Below, in pieces: positions 23,363 through 33,376 of a stretch of DNA of 64,000 nt. This DNA comes from Phyllostachys edulis (lineage: Eukaryota; Streptophyta; Magnoliopsida; Poales; Poaceae). The stretch spans positions 33,345,298 to 33,409,297 of the forward strand of contig CM070563.1 in assembly GCA_036346405.1 (NCBI GenBank), given 5' to 3'. Made by a program: the position numbers and the translations under genes. Below the pieces are notes generated by a model. That model was not told the DNA's origin. It ran no database searches and was given only the letters and a program-made list of their open reading frames with translations. The first letter of the stretch is position 1. Every line of letters begins with the position of its first letter.

Positions 23363-24626
23363 ACAACCTGACAAGACGAGGAATCGGAGCGAGAGTTATC
23401 GATGATGGACATGATGGGTAACGACAAGGTGGACCAGGACTAAGCTCGGGGAGGAGCTGAGATCCTAAACGGTCAAGGAAGCCGGGTGCGGTCATGGTGC
23501 ATGGTGAGGCATGTGGTGCGCCAAGTGACTTGGGCCCGTTTGCAAGCAAGGACGGTTTGGTGGAATCTAGACGCGTGAGAGGCTTTGCGGGGAGTTGTTA
23601 GGGCCACATGGATGATAGCGAAGCATGAACAATGATTCAATGGGAAGGAATCGGGAAAAGTCGGCAGAGGGGCATGTTGGTAAATTGCCCAATACCAAAA
23701 AATTGGTGGTATGCGAATCCACGGTGGTGGCATAAGTGGATCATATAAAGTATACTCTATGGAAGGCAAAGCATGATGGATTTGGCCTAATGGAGCTAAA
23801 GACGAAGACGACACTTTGAGAAGCATGCGTGAGTGAGACCCGTTAGTGTGTGGGCTTAACGAGTGTTCATTCGGTTTTCTCTTTAGACCTAGCCTCCACT
23901 ATATAAGGGTCAGTGCATGATTTGCACACCTATCTAAGCCAAGGAACCCTAATGTGAAATTTGGGCAAAGTGAAGATAGGAGTAGGCTAGGGTTTGGAAG
24001 ATGTATTGAGAAAGATGAGGGCACTTGTGTGTTGCCTGGTGGCTTTATCCTCCCAAGGGAGTGGCTGTAAATATTCATGTCCAAGAAGAAATCAAATCTC
24101 CAAATTCATCCAAGTCTTCCTCTCATATGCTAAGTATATATTAATTGATTTATTTGGCTTGGTTTTTTGTGTTCCTTCCTCCCCTCTTGATATTGCTTTG
24201 TATCTAGGACGTGTAAGTGATGGATATATCTCTTGTAGACCAGGTCTCATCCATTTAGGTACTTTCTATTGCAAGTTTTTTTAGTGATTTTGGGGGTTTT
24301 GTTCTTAAGGGCCTTTGGCTAGATTCTTACTGTGATCGAGGGTGCTAGGACGTGTGGGAAACCATCCATAGACATATTGGATTGTTACCTCCTGCGAGCT
24401 ACTCTCAATCATTTTTTTCGTATTTGGCCTGGTTTTGATGCAACTTTCACTCAAACGGAAAATGTCAAAACTTTGGTAGTAGTCTTCAGGATCTTTGATC
24501 GGAATATGTTTCTAACATCCTAGAGAAGACGTGTTTCAAGTTTCATAAATTTGGAGTTGTGGATCAAAAGTTTGATCAATTAGTGATTTTGAAATCGGGC
24601 TAAAATTTAGTTTCTGTGCTGATTTT
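23363..24626. repeat. Dispersed repeat, inverted copy of 52028-52640
   Basis: The complement of about 23400-23900 aligns with 52100-52640 (shared CCATGTGGCC, AGCCTCTCACG, CCCAAGTCACTTGG). It is non-coding and presumably retrotransposon-derived. I see no gene in it. Confidence 0.55.
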
Positions 24627-27225
24627 TGTAACATCTCGTTTAAGCATAAAACAAATAAGCGGTTATTACTGAAATTAAATAGAATTAGAAAAAAAATCAA
24701 AATTTTGGGAGAGGAATGGGCCGCCAACCCATATTCAAGAGGAGGGGAGCCAGCCATAGTGGCCTAAGGCCCATAAATGGACCAGCAGTCCACTAGAAGA
24801 TAAGAGGAACACCAAACCCTAGCCACACTTTTTCTTTTTCCCTGTGCGGCGCGGTCTCCTGAGCTGCCATCGCCATCGCTACCCGCATCGCTTACCTCGG
24901 CTGCCGCTTGGCGTCGCTCGCCTGCCCGGGTGTTGCCGCTAGGCCATGTGAACGCCTGCCCCCGCGCATGCGTGTAATTCTCTGCCGCGTAGATGCTGGC
25001 CACGCGCGTGGAGATTCACCTGCCTGCATGCATGGAAGCCGTCGCCAGCCGTCCTGTTGACAGCCGCTTCATCCATGTATGCATTCAAGCGTTTTGTTTT
25101 TTTCTGCCGTAGTTTTGTTGCTTCTGCCCTGCCGACACTAGTTTTGCTTGCACGTGTTCTAGTACACTAGTTTTGCATGCATGTGTTCTAGTGTGTTCAG
25201 TACGTTGCTAGCATTGAATAATGCATGTATTGCTTTGGCCACCAAAGATAGAGAGGGAAGAAAAAGAAGACAGGACTGGTCTATTGTACTACTACGGGAG
25301 AGAAGGCAAGAAGGGAAGAAAGGAAGGGGAAGGGAGATCGTGGGGTGTTCATCGTGTATTTCAATGGATCTTTAAGGGTAAACTCTGATCCCTATTCGTT
25401 TGGTAAAGTATTTGCGTATTTAGGCGATGTCGGTAGTAGATCCGTTTTAGTGCAGTCAGTGTTGGCCAACAGTTTTGAGGTAGTTATCTGTGGATTCAGT
25501 CCTGGACGTCTCTTAGGGTAGTGTAGAGGACGTCGTCATCTTTCCGTGAAGTGCTAGATCGCATTATCTGGACCCTTGTAGCAGAAGTTATGAATTTTAT
25601 AGCGAGTCTGTCCTGCTAATCTGTCGGTATCCTATCAGCAGTTAGTAATCTGAATTAAGAGATTAGTTAAAGGGAAAATTAGAGGAGCTCAATATAATAA
25701 AAGTTGTATATTATTGTCTCAGCTTTCCAGAAAGAGCAAGAACGCAGAATTTGGATAATCGTACCGAAAGTTATGGTAGTTTTGGTATTACTGTCCAGAA
25801 AACCCGATGCGAATTCGATGTTTTGTTAATTAGCTTGGTAGGGGTACTTAATGGCCGATTCAGAAAAGCTCATCAACTAGGCTTATTTAGAGAAATTGAT
25901 AACCTTTCCAGAAAGTCCAAAAACACCTCATTTGGACTCCTGTACTAAAAGATATGATTTTTAGAATGTGACTGTCCATAGAGGGGACAGATCGACATTT
26001 AGGAATTGGAGTTGGGATCGCGTTAGAATTTATTTCGAGCTCGTGTTTGCTTTTATAGCTTGTTTGGTCTATTATTGTTGTCTTATTATGCCTTTATATA
26101 TATTTAGATGGGGGATTGGTCCTAGGGGCAACACCCTCTTCACATCCTCCGTTCTCACGCGGTTAAGACAAGTAACATGATGGATTGAATTGATATAAAT
26201 GATTGGCATTGTTTGCTATTACTATGTGTATATGTGCAGTTCTTGGTTACCAAGATCTGTATGAATGCTGATACTCACGATTTCTAGTGTTATGAGATGT
26301 ATGCTATGCATGGATGTTTGAAATTATAATCATCAATGATCATGAGTGCTTGTAGTATGAATAGGTTTATTCATATGCGATATGGTTATGAATGCAAAAT
26401 TATGATGATTTAAGATTTCATTCATATGCATCATGATGGCATTTTGAAGACTTGGTCATGTGGTGACCAAGCAGTTGTTGAGGTCCCCGTCATGATTAGG
26501 ACGGGCTAAAGGTCCCCATGCTCGTGGAGCATAGGCTTAGGTCCCCATACTCATGGAGTATGGACAATGGTCCCTGTGCCAGATGGCACAGACATGGGTG
26601 TGCATCGACGGATGCACGCTCTGCATTACCGGTAAAATGCAAAAGAGAAAGAGAAAGTTAAGGAGCATTTTGAGCATATCGCATAGCATGAGTATGTAAT
26701 AGTTTTGGTGTAAAGTTTTGTGGATAATGGTTGATGAATTACAATTATGTATGTTGTTAATGCCATGTACTGTACTTGCTGAGTCTTTGGGCTCACTCTT
26801 GCTTTTGCTGTGCTTTTAGGTACCACTTGCAAGAATGACATATATGGGAGGGAGTAGGCTTGTCTTGGAATCACTCACTACCACACATCCTTAAAGTTGA
26901 ATAACATTTAGATCGTACCTTAATAATAAGCAAACTGCTTAAGGATTTATTATTGGATATGCTTTATGCATTGGACTATTTGTAATAATGAGAGTAGCAT
27001 ATTTTGGATGTCCTTGTTTATGCTTTAGCTGATTAGTATATTTTGAATGTTTTGATGAATTCTGGATGATAGAATATTGTCTTTGATTTATGTGACTGTT
27101 GGAACCTCCGGTATAGTACCTATACAAAGGAGGTTCTGTCGAAATTTAGAATTATGTCTTAGGTTTTAATTTGTATCATGTTTATATAGTAGCATTCTAG
27201 GCTCATGTTGGGCTGAGGTGTTACA
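24627..27225 (+). mobile_element. Candidate solo LTR, 2.6 kb
   Basis: It begins TGTAACATCTCG and ends GAGGTGTTACA, which form an imperfect terminal inverted repeat of LTR type (TG...CA). The flanks are ATTTT (24622-24626) and ATTTC (27226-27230), a 5-bp target duplication with one change. There is no gag-pol and no second copy beside it. A related, inverted LTR fragment lies at 52647-53488. The sequence order (TGCTGAGTC near the 3' part, hairpin array before it) matches grass gypsy LTRs. Confidence 0.65.
26486..26641 (+). other. Array of six consecutive short hairpins in the LTR
   Basis: Stems of 6-8 bp follow each other: CCCGTC/GACGGG, ATGCTC/GAGCAT, CCATACTC/GAGTATGG, CTGTGCC/GGCACAG, GTGCATC/GATGCAC, TGCATT/AATGCA. 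Several are preceded by GGTCC. The second and third differ by a G-to-A change matched by C-to-T on the other side of the stem. Confidence 0.7.
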
Positions 27226-27317
27226 ATTTCAATGTTCACCGGACTGACCGCACTGTTCACTGGACTGATCGCTACTATTCATCGGCCTGACCAGTCTAGT
27301 GGGTATTTGGCGAGTCC

Positions 27318-29148
27318 CAAGGGCGGGCCCTCCCTTCGGGCATGCTCGGGCGGTCACCCGAGCTCCCCTCCAGCGCGGAGACCCTCGCTTCCCAGCGCGG
27401 CGGGGGCCAGGGCGAGAGCGAGACAGCAGGGAGCAGCATGACGGCAGAGGAGGCCCCAGCGTCGGAGAGGCGGCACCCACAGCAGGATGGGCCAAACGCT
27501 GCACCTCGTCCACCCGCCTGTCCTCTGGTTGGTTGTCGAGGCTGGCAAGCCCACCCCGAGGCAGCCGCAGCGCTTTGCCGCACCACCGTCATGCACCGCT
27601 ACGTCGGCTGCTTTGCGACAAGCTCGCTGCCACCAACGCCGCCTCCTCCGTTGACTACCGCCAGCATCAGATGAATGCCTCCCTAGAGATGGTAGAGAAC
27701 CACCGACTCGACGGCATCGTCTACTTCGCCGACGAGGAGGGCATCTACTCCCTACAGCTCTTCGACTGCCTCCGCCAAATCAGGTAATAATCAACCACCT
27801 GCTCAATTCTCGCATTCAGATTCAGTGCTATGCGTGCGAGAGGTGCGTTCTTTGCTGACCTTTGTAATTGTTCTTGTCTTAAGATCCGAGTTTGGTATCT
27901 AGTTATACAAGGAAAGGATCCATGTTTTTTGCTGGCATATAGACCGAATCGACTTAAAGATTGAAACTTTATACAAGGCATTGAAATATTGCCGAGTGGA
28001 CAATGGGCTCAAAATTCTTAACATTCGCCTTGTTGCAGATTCAGAACTCAATAGCATCAATAAATTTGCTTTCTAGGTTGTCATGGGTAACTCAATCTTG
28101 GTAATTGATTCACCATTTAAGAAAGTTCTTTCTGGAGCAATGACTACCTACTAGTCCGGCAAGCAAACGTTCGATTGGGTGCATTGAATCCTTATTATGT
28201 TTTGTGTCATAGGAGAAAGTTGGACCTTGCATAGAAATCAAGTTGCTAACTTATTTACATTGTGCATACACTAACTTGATTATGAGGTTGACACATGGCC
28301 TGTTCCAGTGATATTTGAAAGAAGAAATGGCATGGTGCTGGAAGGCCCTGTATGTAAACAGAACCAAGTTGCGGGATGGCATACAAGTGAGGATGGCAAC
28401 AAGCTCCGGAGGTTTCATGTTGCTATGTCGGGTTTTGCATTCAATAGCACAATGCTCTAGGATCCCAAACTGAGGTCCCATTTGGCCTGGAATTCAATCC
28501 GGAATCTAGACATGGTGAAAGAGGGTTTCCAAGTAAGTAAATTATTTCTATTTGAATCTCCTGAGTTACATAGCATGTTCTTCGTTCTCTAGTAGACTAG
28601 CACTACATTCTTATACATGTTGTAAAGAATCCTCATAGTTAATTTACGACCTCAGGGAGATGGTAACCCACCTTGTTCCTGCTCTCTCTCTCTCTCCTTT
28701 CTCTATGTGTTTCTTTTGGTTTTGAGTTTGGAGTGAAGTTCCAATCTTGCATTGGATCCAAGATTCCAAGTAATCCAATTTAGTCATAAGACGTGACTGT
28801 GTGAGACTATGACTCTGCGAGAGTGAGACTATAAGTTCAACTGTTCTGTCTATTCAAGTGTTCTGTGTTCAAGACTTCAAGTTGAACATTGTGTCAAACT
28901 ATTAATTGTCAATTTGTCGTACTATCAGTCTGTCATTGTGAGAAGGAAATGTGTTCATCGTAGTGTTCATTGTTCAACTATTTGTGTTAGCGAATCAGCA
29001 AGGCCAGCGTGGGGCTTGTCAAGTCAAGTGTCAACCAGGACCGTCGGCCGCGGGGTGCGCAGCGAGCTAGCGAGGCAAGGCAACCAGAGGTCTTTGGTTA
29101 ACGTTTGCGACTCGCCCTACCTAAAATTTTGTCCTGGGTCCGCCCCTA
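27318..29148. mobile_element. Non-autonomous hAT-type element carrying a host gene fragment
   Basis: The 8-bp duplication GCGAGTCC stands at 27310-27317 and 29149-29156. The inner ends are CAAGGGCGGGCCC and, inverted, TAGGGGCGGACCC, matching at 10 of 13 positions and resembling grass hAT termini. The interior has no transposase. It contains two exons of a GT43 glycosyltransferase. This is the structure of a Pack-type (gene-capturing) element. Confidence 0.75.
27570..28532 (+). pseudogene. Captured GT43 (IRX9/IRX14-type) glycosyltransferase fragment
   Basis: Exon-like part 1 (27570-27783) reads MHRYVGC, then after a frame change CDKLAATNAASSVDYR, HQMNASLEMVENHRLDG and VYFADEEGIYSLQLFD, ending at a GT donor. 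Part 2 (28287-28532) reads TWPVPVIFERRNGMVLEGPV, AGWHTSEDGNKL, SGFAFNSTML and WNSIRNLDMVKEGFQ, ending at GTAAGT. These match the GT43 family, whose plant members build the xylan backbone in the Golgi. Both ends of the protein are missing. A two-base insertion after HRYVGC, a TAG at 28458-28460 in place of the conserved Trp before DP, and a mismatched splice phase show it is dead. Keeping an intron argues for DNA-level capture, not a retrocopy. It is antisense to the host gene. Confidence 0.8.
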
Positions 29149-29329
29149 GCGAGTCCTGATTTCTTGTTGTCTTGTTCTTATTTGAATGATTCGCTTTGAT
29201 CTTCATAGCTCCACATATTTATGGGAGTGAAAGACATTGAACTCCTTAAGGAAAAAAAACTTGAAAAAGACTGTCGATGGTGCGGCACCTATTCGCCTCG
29301 TTCTAGTTATCTCCTCGGTCCAACATATA

Positions 29330-30200
29330 TAGTGGTGGGAATTGGGCAGCATCTTGCGTCTTTGGCACGCAAGACGGGGCCGTCGTCTTCGAGTCGCGTC
29401 ATGCCGTGTCTTGGCTCGGCCAGGCCACCGCCCGTCTTGGGTCCGCCTCGCCTCTGGCGAGCCTAGGCACGCCCCAAAGCTCGTTGTGCTAGGGCCGTGT
29501 CGGGCGGTCCAAGTCCAGCCCTAAGTAACTATAGGCGCCGGGAAGGCGACAATCGCCGCCGCCAGAAGACAAAGACACTCAGATCGCCATCGCGCCCTCG
29601 CCCTCCCTCACCATAGCCTCCTCTTCCTGGACATCGATGAAGAACTCTGCCCACCTCGGTGCCACAAGGCTATGGAAGGGGTGAGAAGGACAGCGACGAG
29701 GAGGTGGCTGGATGGAGGGTAGGGGGCGACGGCGCGTGGGGAGGGAGAGGGAGGGAGGTGGCTGGAGGAGTGGAGGGAGGGAGGCGGCTGGAGCTAGAGG
29801 GAGGGGAATCAGGGAATGTGATTAGGGATTGGGAATTTGGGAGCCAGAACTCGGGATAAGGTGTTGGGGATGGGGGTTGGGGGAGGCCGAGAGGGATGTT
29901 GGGTCAGGCCGGGTGGCAGAAGGGGGTTATTGGTTGGGCTAGGCCGTGGTGGGGGAGTGATTGGGCCAGGCCGAGAGAGAGGAGGATTGGACTATAATGG
30001 GAAGGTTGGGTCTATCTTGTGCCGGGCCGACCCAAGCACGGTCCAACTGACTGTGTCATGCCGTCCAACGGACCGCATTCTCAGGCCCAGCCTGGCACGC
30101 CGTCCGTGCCATGTCGTCCCGGCCAACTACGTGTCGTACCGTGCCGTGCCAACCGGGCTTCGAACCGACCCGAAAAGACATGGCTCAAGTCCTAGCTCTA
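29330..30200. mobile_element. Small DNA element flanked by 10-bp direct repeats
   Basis: CCAACATATA occurs at 29320-29329 and 30201-30210. The inner ends TAGTGGTGGGAATTG and, inverted, TAGAGCTAGGACTTG agree at 11 of 15 positions. The interior is GC-rich with repeated GCCGTG/CACGCC words and no supported gene. The termini look hAT-like, but a 10-bp duplication would suit a Mutator-type element better, so the class is open. Confidence 0.55.
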
Positions 30201-30485
30201 CCAACATATAGAAAATCATCTATAGAGTAACAAAATCCTCTCTCTAAACCGCATTTATGTAGGAAAGGAGGTGGTAATTTTTTAATTTTTATATATGTGC
30301 GCTTAGGTAAGCGAAAGTAAAGGTGTTTCTAATTCTAGCTATTTAGCATCCAGTTCCCAAACAATGAAACAAACGACATGTGCACGCAGCCACGCACAGT
30401 AAAGCCAACAAATTCCAGCTACTTAGGGGTAAAATAAATAAATAAATAGGCAAAGAAATGAGCTGCACTTATCTAAACATCTTAC

Positions 30486-30984
30486 CGTCGTCATCGATGA
30501 CGCCATCGCGTATCAGCTTCTTGGCGCCCACCAGCACGGCGAGCACCGCGGCCGACGCTCCCCAGAGCGCGGCCGACGGGAGATCCCGCCGCTTTACGGC
30601 GTCCAGCGCCCACGACATGCCTACGTCGACGACCACGCACGTCACCTTTCCTAGCCCCTCGCCGGCGCCGGCGGTGGCGTCGCCGTCAAGTAGCGCCTCC
30701 AGCTGCGGCGGGATCGCCTCCCGCATGGCGGTGTTGAGCAGGACCAGGTTTTCGTGGTCCTCGGCGTCGCCCATCCCGTCCGCGACGGCCACGAGCCGCA
30801 GCCGGCCAGCCGACGAGCCCGCCGTGGCGCCGGCGGCGGCCACGATGCGGCTGTGGTTGAACTCGGTGTTGACGAAGGTGACGGCGAAGCCGCGGTCGAG
30901 GAGGCGGTGGGCGAGCTCCATGAACGGGATGACGTGGCCCTGCGCCGGATAGGGGAGCACGAGAGCGTGCGGCGCGGCGGCCAT
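30486..30984 (-). CDS. UDP-glycosyltransferase, exon 1 (UGT83A1-like)
   Basis: This exon encodes the N-terminal, acceptor-binding part. It begins MAAAPHALVLPYPAQGHV; His17 in PAQGH is the family's catalytic base. VTFVNTEFNHSR and CVVVDVGMSWALDAVKRR follow in the usual order. The exon ends DGVIDDDG at the donor GACG/GTAAG, phase 1. The first ATG of the frame matches the usual family N-terminus, so it is taken as the start. GC content is very high, as in grass first exons. There is no signal peptide or membrane segment, consistent with a cytosolic enzyme. The partner exon is 11.4 kb downstream at 18176-19080. Confidence 0.93.
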
Positions 30985-31059
30985 CGTAGACTGAGCTGTC
31001 GCGTAGCGTAGCGTACGTGTGGAGTAGACAAGTAGTGTGTGGTGTGTGAGTGCGTTATC

Positions 31060-31085
31060 GTCCCTGCATAAATAGCACGCGCCGC
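31060..31085 (-). promoter_or_regulatory. Probable TATA region of the UDP-glycosyltransferase gene
   Basis: On the minus strand GCTATTTATGCAGG (about 31065-31078) lies roughly 85 bp before the ATG, a normal distance for a plant TATA box plus a short leader. It is the only TATA-like word in the GC-rich interval before the start. Confidence 0.45.
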
Positions 31086-31144
31086 GAACGCGAGGATATG
31101 ACTGTGCTGGTCAACGCCGGCAGGCTGGCATGCATGGGCGGCTA

Positions 31145-31222
31145 AGCCGATCCTCTGACCCGTAGACTAAACTATTGTCGTTTAGCCGATCCTCTGACCC
31201 GTAGACTAAACTATTGTCGTTT
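31145..31222. repeat. 39-bp tandem duplication upstream of the UGT promoter
   Basis: Two identical head-to-tail copies (31145-31183 and 31184-31222) of a unit containing GCCGATCCTCTGACCCGTAG. They lie between the promoter and the first MITE. Confidence 0.9.
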
Positions 31223-31224
31223 AA

Positions 31225-31505
31225 CAGCATGTATAATAGGCTTATCTTAGCCGTTTATAATTATTGTTATATAGGATTTTTGCTGATGTGGATAAAATAG
31301 AATGAAGAGAGAGAAAGATGATGTCTATAATTCTGTAGCCGACTATATCACAAGAAACAAAAAAAAATAAAAGATTGTGTGTTCTATAAAGACAACTAAA
31401 AAAACATCAGTTATTGTATCATTATATGAGCTGTCTTTAGTGCTGTCTATAGGTGACATAGAGAGTTGCTATAGACAGCAGTTGTCTGTACCATTGTACA
31501 TGCCC
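31225..31505. mobile_element. Tourist-like MITE, 281 bp
   Basis: Inner ends CAGCATGTATAATAGG and, inverted, GGGCATGTACAATGG form a terminal inverted repeat. TAA stands on both sides (31222-31224 and 31506-31508), the 3-bp target duplication of PIF/Harbinger-type MITEs. It is AT-rich with no coding capacity. Confidence 0.75.
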
Positions 31506-31508
31506 TAA

Positions 31509-31805
31509 GGGTATCTCTAATAGTGTATTTATTGTCATTTATTAGTTATGACAGGTCAATAAAATCCTACGTGAAGGAGAGAGAGAGAGAGCATAAGTCG
31601 TCTCTTCCTGAAGAGACTGTCGTGTACACGAAACAAAACACGATACATTAATCTACTCCAGTTGACATGTAGACCCGTTTCAAAAAAAAATTATAAAATA
31701 TAAATGTTAGAGAGTGTGCTAGAGACTATCTATTGGAAACGTTGTTTTTAAAGATAATATAGTATATGTTAGAGACAATGTTATCTCTAACTATTGGAGA
31801 TGCTC
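31509..31805. mobile_element. Second Tourist-like MITE, adjacent to the first
   Basis: Ends GGGTATCTCTAATAGT and, inverted, GAGCATCTCCAATAGT match at 13 of 16 positions. The flanks are TAA (31506-31508) and TGA (31806-31808). It shares the middle TAA with the preceding MITE, so the two lie back to back. Confidence 0.7.
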
Positions 31806-32795
31806 TGAAGTATGCACGGCACTGAGAAAAATCGGCATTGACATTGTTGATTTTATTCATGGTTCCAAAGAAATTTCGTTTTAATAAAGTGCCGAGGCAC
31901 GCGACACAAGGGGTTAAAAACTTAAAATGAGATCTCAAACCGCCGGATTTTAGTTTTCCATATTCAAACCCACAAATTTTATTTGAATACGAAGTTAAAA
32001 TTTCCGGGATACAAATACATATCAAATTAGAACCGTCATGGATTAGTTGATGGATAGTGTACGCATAAAAAATATAACTTTGTCAAATAAAACAGTAATT
32101 CTACAACAAATTGGAGAATTACTAAAATTGAAATCACGAGTTAAAAAATTCAAGCTACATATGGAAAGCAGTTTCGGGACACCCTGGCTATTCATTCATT
32201 AGAAGTTGGTCCCTTCCCTCAAAATACACCCTGTATTTAATTACATATTAAGAATTTTTGGAGATTAATTGCTGCATTGCCTCTAGTTTATGTATCCGCC
32301 CTGAGTTTATGAATAATTTCCAATTTAATAGAATAACTTGGATTTCACACCTTGCTAACTAAATAACTAGTGATATCAAGATTATTAGTAAGTTTTAGAT
32401 GATGAAGTTATAATGTTTTTTTTTGTGTGTGCATGTTCAGTTCCCACCTTTATCCATTTTAGGGAAGAGTGAACTGGACAAAAGATGAAAACTTGATCTA
32501 CTCAAGCTCGTGAGATTTTAGTAGACAAGATGATCCTACATAGGTTTCTACAAGCCCTAACAAGCCATATCTCAGCATAAATCACACTAGAACATGATGA
32601 AATCAGAAATCATCAAGAGCACCTCAAGAAAACAAGAAAATCAAACAAGAACATGAAGAACCAAGTTTGATATTCTATTATCACTTAGAGATGAATGATT
32701 ACAGCTACCCCATCAGGAGGACAAAACTCTAAGTGCAACAACTAGCTCTCTCAATAAAACTCTAGCTAGTTTCTCTCTTGGAGACTCAAGTAAAA
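31806..32795. repeat. Dispersed AT-rich repeat related to 17228-17806
   Basis: About 32220-32420 is the reverse complement of about 17490-17690, and 32548-32640 repeats one inverted arm of that element. The segment ends at the TAAAA before the LTR at 32796. Its family may resume after 52022. No gene is visible. Confidence 0.55.
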
Positions 32796-33376
32796 TGTGA
32801 GAACCCAGAAAATCAGACTAATATAAAACAACACTAATCGGTAATAAGCAGTAAATTAAAATTTTCTAAGCATGAACAAAGCATAACTCCATAATAATAT
32901 TAATCGCATCACCAAATGATTTCATACAAGCTATGTCCTCAAGAATTAATCAACACACATAGAAATATAAATATCGCAAAGATAATAAATCATCAATACA
33001 ATCTTAGAGTCATTTACAAGAATCCATTACAAGCCAGAATAAAACATTTATTACAAGCACAACTTAATTACAATAATTATTTCCATCAGAGCAAAATAAG
33101 AAATTACAACAGTATTTAAAATACAAAATAAAATCTTGCATTGCATGTCTCGAAATATGTCCTTGCCCATTTATCGCCAGCCGTCGAACCCTTTCCCCAG
33201 CCAATCCAAACTCGACCCACATTCCCTCATTCGCCAAAAGCTTAGAAAACAATTAGCAAAACCAAAAGCGGAATAGAAATTAGAAATAAAGAAAGAAAGG
33301 TTGTCGTCAGATCGCTTGAAGTTCCTCGAGGTTCCCAGACCAACCTAAGTTAGTCAGCACCGTCTCACCTCCAGTG
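32796..33376 (+). mobile_element. LTR (plus orientation), first segment
   Basis: It starts TGTGAGAACCCAG. The inverse copy of this start, TGTGAGAACCTAAG, is the LTR start at 42401 on the minus strand, and the following 90 bp align. The LTR is interrupted by the hAT element at 33377 and resumes at 37264. Confidence 0.75.

Larger units (their letters stand above)
19081..30485 (-). other. 11.4-kb intron of the UDP-glycosyltransferase gene
   Basis: The donor GACG/GTAAG (30481-30485 on the plus strand reads CTTAC) and acceptor TGCAG/GAG give a phase-1 junction that restores the codon GGA and the conserved family sequence DDDGAPIKL. Nearly all of the intron is repeats and inserted elements, described separately. 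The stretch 19083-19660 is AT-rich and holds no gene; 20230-20700 shows nothing I can classify. Confidence 0.85.

Noticed and set aside
27299..27787. 162-codon frame as a novel gene
   Set aside because: Only its C-terminal part is meaningful, and that is the GT43 fragment. The N-terminal Arg/Pro-rich part is GC composition.
18176..30984. Two separate truncated UGT genes instead of one split gene
   Set aside because: The N- and C-terminal parts are complementary, in the right order and strand, with matching splice sites and phase that restore the conserved junction.
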